Assembly: GCF_000003605.2 (NCBI RefSeq)
Contig: NW_003135835.1
Span: 55,084-85,926, forward strand
DNA from: Saccoglossus kowalevskii
Lineage: Eukaryota; Hemichordata; Enteropneusta; Harrimaniidae
Direction of reading: 5' to 3'
DNA: 30,843 bases
Below, one piece after another: positions 11,014-19,234 of this stretch. Made by a program: the position numbers and the translations under genes. Within the stretch, counting starts at the first letter, position 1, and every line of letters starts with the position of its first letter. The notes under the pieces are model-generated. The model made no database searches, had not been told where the DNA came from, and was given only the letters and a program-made list of their open reading frames with translations.

Positions 11014-12470
11014 AGAAAGCTTTGTAGACCCTGAATAGATAAAAAAACAAAATAAAATATTATCTTCGACCGAGGACATTCAAAGTTGCAATCAGTGAGG
11101 GAGAGGGCGCAGAGGTTTCATTGAGCTTAAATACTAATTATTATGCAAATCTCTGCTAACCAATCACATTACTGTTGCAAAAAACTTCGATACCATCATT
11201 GTGTGTTTACTAAAAGTAAATCAGGTTGTAAATTCATCACGCCTTTGTTCTCGGTGTAGGATAAATGCTGGTCATTGACCCTTCGTGTGTTACCATTAGC
11301 CAATGATTTGCATTGCTGTTTGTCAATACCAATTTATAATGTTACATTGTCATTTTCATTCATGTAAATCATTATCTATTCATAACGTTTTTGTATGAGG
11401 CAAAAATAATCATTTTTAACACAAATAATGCATAGTAGGTTATATCATAGATCCGAAAACATTTCACGGACATACTTCTGCAAACTGTTGCTTATATAAA
11501 TAAAAGTTCAAGCACATGATTTTATCAAACATGTACCTCTAATCATAATTAGTGTCTCTTAATTCAGTGTATGACAATGTCTTACGATTCATGTACAGAC
11601 AATTTTTTTCGAGGTTTGAACATGCATTCACATGTAGTCATGAATAATACCTAGACCGGACGCTTTAATTCGTCTTGCCACGTTCATACCATTAATTGTC
11701 CACTATGAACAAAATCTGTAACAATTTTAGCACTGGCATATGCTCACATTAGTTAGTAAATACTATTGCTCTTTGTACATGCATCACGCTGTTAACTGTG
11801 GAATCGACTGAGCCCGTATCAACAAACAAAAACACGCGCTTATCTACCTACACTAAATAATGGTTTACCCCTTTTTGTGGCTATTGACTAAGCCCAGACA
11901 GTTCTGTATCCAGGGTCGCAGTATCGACAGTGAGTATTTTGTGCTGTTTTGATATATATATTACTGTTAAAAGTTTTATTTTACTTCTACTTGTAAACAT
12001 CTTTGACGTCAGTCGCGTGCCTGTATGCAGTGATTGGCTTTTTCATGTAAACTAAGTAGTGAAATTTGGTATGCGTTGGATAACAGACCCTTAACTGTAT
12101 TACAATTTTTTTCTGTGTGTCATGTGACCACAAGCTCACAGTGCACTCATGATGAGATCAATGAAACAGTGCGGTTAACTTCGGTCACTGAGCGGTAGGT
12201 GTAGCATGTATATAGAAATTCAGAGTCCTGTATCGTTTACTAATAACTGATGAAAATGTTTATACATGCTTTGGGCGATAAGCCGGGTCCCTCGATCAAG
12301 ACAATTCTATTTTACAAGTATAGTTAAAAAAACAATACATATCACGCCAATGAATTATGACACTCTAGACTGGCCATGCAACAAGTAGGTGACTGACATG
12401 GTCATCTTGTGGCGAAATAAATAAAGTAATTGTAATGTGTAGATAATTTATCTGAAAAATATAGAATAAC
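11014..12470. repeat. Local duplication, unit 2 (downstream copy)
   Basis: Partner of 7434-10870, more compact because it lacks the insertion found in unit 1. It ends about 200 bases before the first recognisable exon of the methyltransferase pseudogene, so it may represent that gene's duplicated 5' flank. A perfect CRE palindrome, TGACGTCA, occurs at 12004-12011 just past the conserved GTGAGT; a single 8-mer match is weak evidence of function. Confidence 0.7.
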
Positions 12471-12924
12471 TTTTGAATGTCAAAACACACCCAAATTCAA
12501 ACACTTAAAGGATCAGATGGCAAATCTACAGACATTACATATATTGAAGCCTATGTTTTTCTGCATTGGACACAGACACATAGTCATTTCACTTTTTTGA
12601 AGTATCAATGGAATTTACATCAAATACTCACAAACTAATGCACATATCTATAATTATAAAAAAATAAGGTAAACAGAAGAAATCAAATCACTGATATATC
12701 ACCAAATCCACTATCACGTCACTTATGATGTAGATAAAAAGAATGAATTTGAAGTGGAAGGTGAACGATTGGCCAACGATGCTATGAAGCATTTTATCGA
12801 CTAGACTTAGATCCTTCACAAGATAACAGTTGGATGTGGAAACGGTGAGTATGGCGCCACTACGGCAACATGGCATTTTATAAAATCATTTTTACAATCT
12901 TTTATAATCTTTAAAAAAAAACAT

Positions 12925-13190
12925 TTTCAGTTCTGGAGTGGATTTTTAAAACCCACTTTCGTTTCTGCGTTCTGTTTTTATTTTAAAAAAATTAAATCCA
13001 TTTTCATTTCCGAAATCGATTTTCGTTTTTAAAATCCATTTTGGTTTTCAAATTCCATTTTCATTTTCAAAATCCATTTTCGTTTTCAAAATAAATATTC
13101 ATTTTAAAATCAAATTTTTAAATCAAATTTCGTTTTTACTAATCTGTTTTTATTTTTAAAATTTATTTTCACGTTTTTATAGAAATTTGA
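12925..13190. repeat. Degenerate (ATTTTCGTTTTCAAAATCC)n-like simple repeat
   Basis: AT-rich tandem array in intron 1 of the methyltransferase pseudogene, with a period near 18 bases. The clearest units are around 13005-13100 (AAATCCATTTTCGTTTTC and variants); copies become very diverged at the ends. Confidence 0.7.
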
Positions 13191-14402
13191 AGTATAGGTA
13201 TATACGTTGAAGCAAACATCAGAATTTACATACAAATTACTGTTGTTTCCCGCCTATCACATTAACTTTAACTGTTTGACTCTCATGTGCGAAGTTTGTC
13301 TGGAAGTTGAAATAATACTCAACAAGTTTTTATGAAACATGAGCATTTTGGCCATTCTATGTTTGTTATCATGATCATTTAGCTCGAGTTAAACCTTGGA
13401 GCTAAATCATTGGAATAAACAGCAAATAGAGTAGCCAAGGTGTTAAAAATTGATTAAGTATCGAAGAATCAAATTCTGCATAGGTATTTTTTTACCGCAT
13501 GCTTTTTGGTTGCTTTAGTGTACTTTTTGGACTCAGCAGTCCTCATAAGCTAATATTATATTAATAATACTAATTAATAGCTTAAATAACCTATAGATTT
13601 TTCACATTTTTCTCGTAACTGCGTGTTGACCCTTCCCTTTATGAACTTATTTGAATAAAGAATGATACATGACATCAACAAAACATTTCCGTTGTACATA
13701 ACAAAGGAGTTCAGTTATAAGCACATGTGAATGTTTATTGGCTTGCAATAGGAATAGATCGTGTTATAATCCAAATCCCCCCTGAAAGAATGGTAAGAGT
13801 GTTCATATATTTTTGTCTGTAATATCCGATACAACTTCCTACCAACTCATTGCAATACAAATAAGATATTTGCCTATAAGGACTGTTGGGGGGATTCTTA
13901 TTTATTTGTATCTATGCTGGTCATGATACTAGGATGCTGTGAATTCGGTTCTGATTTTTTAGACAATGATATTAAACATTTATACATGTCATCCGATATC
14001 ATCAATATACAACACGTGGCCATCAGCAAACTTTGGTAGACGAAGCTATGGAATTGGAGGGTTGATCAAATTGGCCTGAAGGGCCGTGATTGTTTGATCA
14101 TGTGGTCATGTATGGTTCATTATTGGTATTATTGTTATGTGAATCAGATGTGCTTTCAAATGCATATAATTGACATTATGGTTTAGAATTAAGGGATGTT
14201 TTAAGGAATCGGTCACTATTATGATAAACAAGCAGCCTTTGTTGAAGAACAGAAGCGTGGTATCAAATATACCCAGACAGATGCAGATTTGTAAGACACA
14301 TTACAGAAGTCCATAGTAACAGCAATCAGAGATACCCCTTAAAATGCTTCTTCCAGGCGTATTTATTATATAATATTCTTATTGTTTTTTTTTTCATTGA
14401 AG
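13191..14402 (+). other. Rest of pseudogene intron 1, nothing recognised
   Basis: AT-rich intronic sequence ending in a polypyrimidine run (TTGTTTTTTTTTTCATTGAAG) and the acceptor at 14401-14402. A stretch near 13776 (AATCCCCCC) and near 13890 (GGGGGGATT) could pair, but the arms are too short to call an element. Confidence 0.5.
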
Positions 14403-15868
14403 GTAAAGTTGATGAGCCCATTATAAACACCGTGCTGAATAAGTGTCCGATGATCCGTTACATAGCCGTAGATTCACTTCAGAATGAACTTGCTAAGTTT
14501 GAAAAAATAGCCAAAGATAATGAGAAGAAATGGCAGAATGTCAAATTTGACTTCCAAGTCACTACTAGTGAAGAATATTCAGAAAAAGAGAAGAAGAGAA
14601 GAATAACAAAATTGGTTTGATCGTTTTTCACAATCAGCTTATCATTTTGAAGATATAGACGGCACATTGGCCCAATTGTACAATCATGATAATCTGGTCA
14701 AAGGAGGCACGTTTTTCGTCAGGATGATTGCAGGTATGTGTCACGATTAATGTCATTTCCCCTTGTGGTCTTGTGTCCATTGCTTTGGGCATTAATTTAT
14801 TTCAAACAAATATACGTTGGTGTACATTTGCATGCATGCAGACTGAACATTGCGCAGCCAATGTACATTTGCCTCGGTTGATGTTTTATTTACAAACTTG
14901 TCATTTACAGCTCTAAACTATATGCAGTTTTGATTGAACGTGCAAGGAAAATACACAGAATTTATATAATACTGTGGTTCATTTTGAATAACATATGGAC
15001 AAATAATTAATCGTGTATTGACAATTTTGTCTCTTTATGTAGTGTTTGTTTGATCGCACCTGTAAACATGTATTACAAAATTTACAATGTTTGGACCAAT
15101 TATTTGTTACATTTGTATCTATATCACAATATTGACAATATTCTATACTAAAATAGCTGGAGATTTCATATAGATATTAATAGTGTGGAAAACATCAAGC
15201 CATAAACAAGTAAAAGAACGAAGTGTTCTTGGCTGACATGATAATCATCGAATCAATGAATAAAGAAGTGTAATGTACAAACGCATTTCCTTTCTCAGGT
15301 GATTTTGAAAAAAAATGTTTCTGAAGGTTGGAGAGTACTACTTCGATCCAAAGTTTCATTTCATTGGTTCAGAGACCGTCAAAGATATGCTGAAGCGTCG
15401 AATTCCTGATATCAAAATAGACATCATCAAAAGATAGCTTGCTAAATGTTACAGAGTGCTTTAATGAGAAATCTGAAGAAGGGGGTTTATGTTGGAAGCA
15501 CTAACCCAAGTTTACGATTTTCGTAATTTATCCAAACCAGAAATCAAAAAGGAGTTGATGGAGTATTTAAAAATGTTAAGTAAAATGGATGGCGACAAAT
15601 TTCTTTTCGGTACAGGAGAAGAAGATCTGATCGCATTAAAGCAATAAATTGTTGGGAATAAGTTAGAAAGGACATGTAAATGTTCAAATTTACTTTAAAA
15701 AACGCAGTAATTATGTTCTTCTGAGAAGAATATAATGCATATATGATCTCTCACCCCTTTTTGCAGAGACAGTTATAAACCTAAATATATTTCGATAATG
15801 TTGTATTCAAATTAATAATCGTAATAATCACTGTAATCATTCTGAGCCTTTTAACAATGTATTTGACA

Positions 15869-15874
15869 AATAAA
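15869..15874 (+). terminator. Candidate poly(A) signal of the methyltransferase pseudogene
   Basis: AATAAA 222 bases after the pseudogene stop codon. It fits a retained 3' end but rests on motif and position only. Confidence 0.3.
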
Positions 15875-16995
15875 ATTTTATCATAATCACACCTATTATA
15901 CATTTGTTCAATAACGTTATTTATCATGATAAATAGCCATAGACCATCATATATAAACAATTAACAAAAAGGAGAACGTTTCATTGACGCACAAATTCAG
16001 ATAATGAAAACCTTGCAAAGCTACCTGAAACTAGAAAGGTTTTAATTATGACAAATGATAACATGGTTAATCTAGCCATTTGATTGGCTGAAATCCGGTG
16101 AACCCTCTCGAAACTGGCTTAAGGTAGAGATGCAGTTTACCTGATAGGTATTTTAATTAGTTAATTAGGAAACCAAGATGACCTCCCTTGTCCACAAAAC
16201 TATATATTTTCGGAAAGCTTAAAGTATGAATTTTAAAATTGTGCTAGTAATTTTTTTATGAACACTGTAGTTTGAAATATGCACAAAAATGTGCTTTTTT
16301 GGTCAAGTGATTAAAAAAAAAATAGCTTCGAAACCATGCTTCTGTTTCTTGTCAAAAGTGGTTTATGGGTACATCTGTTTACTATGAAGAAAGTGCCGTC
16401 TGAAAACTGTCTACCAGTTGTCAATTTTGCAGGGCAGCAGCTCCAATTTCACTACTTCAAGTTTATGTATAAATTAACACCCAGGCTAGTTGTCTGTACG
16501 ATTGCTGTAACACTGTTCAACCAAAAACAATGCGCCGACGGCGTTTTGAAGATAAACACTTTGTCAATCATTTGTGAAAATTTTAAAACAAAAAGGCAAA
16601 GCGTCTAGGAGCTATTTTTTTAAAGTTCTGGGATGTGCACTAAAAGCCGAGATAATTGCAAATTTACATAACAATTCACTCAGTAAGAAGTTTGCTAATG
16701 CTCATAATTAAAATGGCTGTAACAGTTCCAAATTTAAATGTATTATCTTTTTGTAAAAAAGTAAAATATAGTGCATAATATGGAGATCCCATCATTTCTT
16801 TTCTTCACCACGTTTCTTTTTTATTATTTATGTACAGCCTTGCTAAATCTTGCTAAGCATTCAAAAGAGATAATGTTTGCAATCGAAATTACATGACTAA
16901 CCTCTGTCCATGGTGATTGCGGATATATGATCACCTGTTTAAAACAGGGAAACCTGGTACAAATACCATGAAATTATAGATTATTACAGGAGCCT
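15875..16995. other. Intergenic sequence, nothing recognised
   Basis: Contains one open frame of 90 codons (16336-16608, +) that I do not recognise. TTAAGGTAGAGATG at about 16120 shares nine bases with the terminal repeat of the element at 2394-3492, but no partner end is found. A-rich (about 16310) and T-rich (about 16615) runs adjoin AGCT in inverted orientation, which is low-complexity pairing rather than a convincing element. Confidence 0.4.
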
Positions 16996-16999
16996 AAAT

Positions 17000-17290
17000 G
17001 ACCCCATGAAAGAGATTGACTGGAAAAACGATCTTGATATCTTAAATGTCGATGATGTGAAGAGCTATTGACACTATTGACAAAATTAATCAAAACCTAT
17101 CAGAGATGAACTACACATGCTATTCTCTGATGCCCAAAATGTATTTGTTCCAGACCGGCCATGTGTGACTCGTTAAGATGAGTGGGCCCAAATACCATAT
17201 ACTGGTATAGCTCTTGATGTTATTTACCTGGATTTCAAGAAGGCATTTTTAGTGTTCCTCATATGCGTTTGTTAATACAATTTAGCAAAA
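17000..17290 (+). mobile_element. Non-LTR retrotransposon (CR1/L2-like) reverse transcriptase fragment
   Basis: Conceptual reading across frameshifts gives DPMKEIDWKNDLDILNVDDV (17000 onward), then IDKINQNLSE, then DVIYLDFKKAF near 17215-17247, followed in a shifted frame by SVPHMRLL. The first part matches the linker between endonuclease and reverse transcriptase in CR1/L2-type ORF2 proteins (IDW...DV pattern). DVIYLDFKKAF is reverse transcriptase motif A, with its catalytic Asp in YLDF. There are several stop codons and at least two frameshifts, plus an apparent deletion between the linker and motif A, so it is dead. The clade is inferred from motif style only. Confidence 0.65.
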
Positions 17291-17400
17291 CAAAGATTAA
17301 CACGGTCCTCATTATGTATAGGTACCTCTGGCCACCAAATAAACTGTATGACACACAATAAATAAATCACTCTTCTCTGATGTCCTTGATGAATTTGATC
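17272..17400. repeat. Dispersed repeat, copy 1
   Basis: About 125 bases shared with 28081-28205 in the same orientation: AATACAATTTAGCAAA, CCTCTGGCCACCAAATA and TTCTCTGATGTCCTT. It follows the LINE fragment here, whereas the other copy directly precedes the DIRS-type reverse transcriptase remnant. Confidence 0.65.
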
Positions 17401-18538
17401 CAAAATCAACGCAATGAAATATGAATTCATATACATGATTGGTATAGTAGGAGATCATTTTATTATTGTGAGAACAGTTTGATGTTCTCAATACTGTACC
17501 CAACAGCTGATCGAGTATTTGTTTCGGTCTGGCATGTTGTTTCCTTCATATGGATCATTTGTAAATGGGTACATCTTCTTCATTTGCATGAGATCATTTA
17601 ATTAAACTTCAAGGACAGTTAAACCAAATCCACTGCCATGCAAAAGAGCAACTTACAATGACAGGATTCGTTTTTGAGAGGGAAACACGACTAAAATACG
17701 TTAAAATACGACTAAATGTTTGCACGAACGTGTTAAAACGCTGAAAAATATATACTGCGAAACTGTGGGAGACAAGCATATAATTTATAAACACATTTAT
17801 AAATACTTTGAACTTTAGTAAGTAGCTGTGAGGCAAATTACTGATTCAATAAATTACGAAAGAAGAATAATCTATTCAACAGAATCACTTATCGTTCTAT
17901 TCTATATTCTAAATAAGGGATTAAACAGCAGAATAGAAATTACAACAAATCATTTCTCGTTCACCACGAGATCCCGTGTTATGCGTCAAATTTATCGTAA
18001 AAACGTGACGAAACAAAGGTTACAGCGTTGTAGTAGCATCAACACATCGCGTGACATTCTACAATTTCAAAAGCTATTGTGTCCGCGCCTGATAATGTGT
18101 TATACATGCCATATCCTCCACGGCATTTTGACATTAATATATATATGTAAAAAAATATTTTTCTGGCAAACGTTCGGCCTTTTTGTTTGATGTACGTATG
18201 TAACATCAACATTATGTAGTTTAGTTTGAACATTATCATTCAACAAGAATCGTTGAGTCGTCCGCCATTTCTAATATTTCTTTAGATTTTAAGGTTAATT
18301 TCATCTTAGCATATTAGAAATATTATATTGAACAAAAAATGAACAAGCAGAACACGAAATACAACTGATCATTCCAATAACTAGCGCCCTATGTTGTCGA
18401 AGCAACATTGTGTAGTTGAGTTTGAGAAATATCGTAAAATTAGAAAAGCACGTGTCATTCGTCTTTTTTATATCGAGTAAAATTTGTATTTTATTGATGG
18501 AACAAAGACAAAAACAGTTTTCGCTTTCCTTACAACAA
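17401..18538. other. Intergenic sequence, no supportable gene
   Basis: Open frames on both strands (17609-17836 -, 17828-18190 +, 18039-18239 -) give no recognisable protein. GTGTAGTTGAGTTTGA near 18410 resembles ATGTAGTTTAGTTTGA near 18214, a faint short duplication. Confidence 0.4.
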
Positions 18539-18662
18539 AATTCAATGGAACTCAGATTAAAAGCTTCAACCCTTAGGTGTTTGCCGCCATGTTTGATAAC
18601 GTATTCAATCCAAAATACAATGATGTTGCCTGCTGACATGGGTCATTCACATATTTAGCTAC
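18539..18662 (-). pseudogene. Remnant of a UGT last exon
   Basis: The minus strand reads MSAGNIIVFWIEYVIKHGG and then KHLRVEAFNLSSIEF, closely matching the last exon of the complete UGT (MSAGDTAVFWIEYVIKHGG, then QHLRAEAFNLSFIEY). Upstream, the aligned AGCTAAATATGTGAATGACC retains DNA similarity but contains an in-frame TGA, and downstream of IEF the sequence no longer encodes the UGT transmembrane tail; the frame runs on to 18301 with unrelated residues. It lies 0.6 kb downstream of the complete gene in the same orientation, so it is best read as a relic of another tandem UGT copy. Use as an alternative last exon is possible but unsupported. Confidence 0.78.
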
Positions 18663-18721
18663 ACTTCAGTGAGCATCATTTTGTTTTCAATTACTTCTTT
18701 TCCCACCACCACCTCCTCACT

Positions 18722-18912
18722 TCTTGATTTCTTTTTAGCTCTGCTTATTTTGCACACTTCACTGGGCTCATGGACTCTTTCCTGCCCACCTCATTTCAGG
18801 GCTCAGCGGCCATCTTCTTGATCACCTCCCATCTATCCCGGCTTCCCAGCAGGATCTCCTTGACCCTACCCTGCAGGTGCGTCACGGCTTTTACCTCTGT
18901 AGTGTGACTGTT
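18722..18912 (-). other. GC-richer coding-like island of unknown origin
   Basis: Much less AT-rich than its surroundings. The minus strand is open for about 34 codons, reading EVKAVTHLQGRVKEILLGSR and ending at TGA near 18799. I cannot assign it to a family; its placement next to the 3' boundary of the UGT duplication suggests a transposon fragment. Confidence 0.3.
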
Positions 18913-19148
18913 GGAGCCCCTTCCCAAATTTGGAGTTAGATTTTTATGATTGTAGTTAATTATATTGTAATTTGTGCTTCTGTATTTGATTAATACTTGT
19001 ATTTTACCATTGTCGTGTTTGTATTAAATGCAAACTGTTCCACTTACAAGCGTATAGTGTGTTACAAACTAATCTATTTGCAGGTAATGAGAGCGCTACT
19101 TATAGTAATGTTGTGTACATAGACTCTAACCGTGCACAATCGTTTCAA

Positions 19149-19154
19149 TTTAAT
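19149..19154 (-). terminator. Candidate poly(A) signal of UGT gene
   Basis: TTTAAT on the plus strand is ATTAAA on the minus strand, 81 bases past the UGT stop codon. It is supported by motif and position only, and lies in the segment absent from the second copy. Confidence 0.3.
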
Positions 19155-19234
19155 AACTTTAATCAACTATAAAATTACAACTTTTTAAGTGACCCTCATC
19201 TTGATGATCTTCTTATTGCAATATATGTTACAAA

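Larger units (their letters stand above)
12677..15647 (+). pseudogene. Decayed HNMT-like methyltransferase gene
   Basis: Three exons in the same arrangement as the gene at 4142-6484: about 12677-12844 (5' limit uncertain), 14403-14733 and 15299-15647. Junctions are AACG|GTGAGT, GAAG|GTAAAG, GCAG|GTATGT and TCAG|GTGATT, all in phase 1. Exon 1 ends in ITVGCGNG, the glycine-rich SAM-binding motif, but two TAG codons (12802 and 12808) lie shortly before it. Exon 2 follows the intact gene closely (KVDEPI, AKDNEKKW, NVKFDFQVTT) and then loses frame near 14610 by a net two-base shift, with the remainder (AYHFEDIDGTLAQLY) in another frame. Exon 3 has a frameshift near 15315, another with a TAG near 15435 and a one-base loss near 15485, yet is still recognisable to its final TAA (15645). 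A functional protein is not possible from this copy as read. It is a tandem duplicate of the intact gene. Confidence 0.85.

Noticed and set aside
10960-11035. Reading QGSCGGGEAGDLSKKK as a second SAM-motif exon
   Set aside because: It has glycine-rich appearance only; there is no matching upstream sequence and no correct phase-1 donor after the motif.
12004-12011. Perfect CRE TGACGTCA (also at 26279-26286) as a regulatory site
   Set aside because: Two 8-mer matches in 31 kb are not far above chance and neither is tied to a demonstrated promoter.
13776-13906. AATCCCCCC and GGGGGGATT as a stem or MITE ends
   Set aside because: Only nine bases pair across a loop of over 100 bases; this is not enough to support an element or RNA structure.
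16310-16622. Inverted AAAAAAATAGCT / AGCTATTTTTTT arms as an element
   Set aside because: The arms are mostly homopolymer, do not extend beyond AGCT, and no target duplication is evident.
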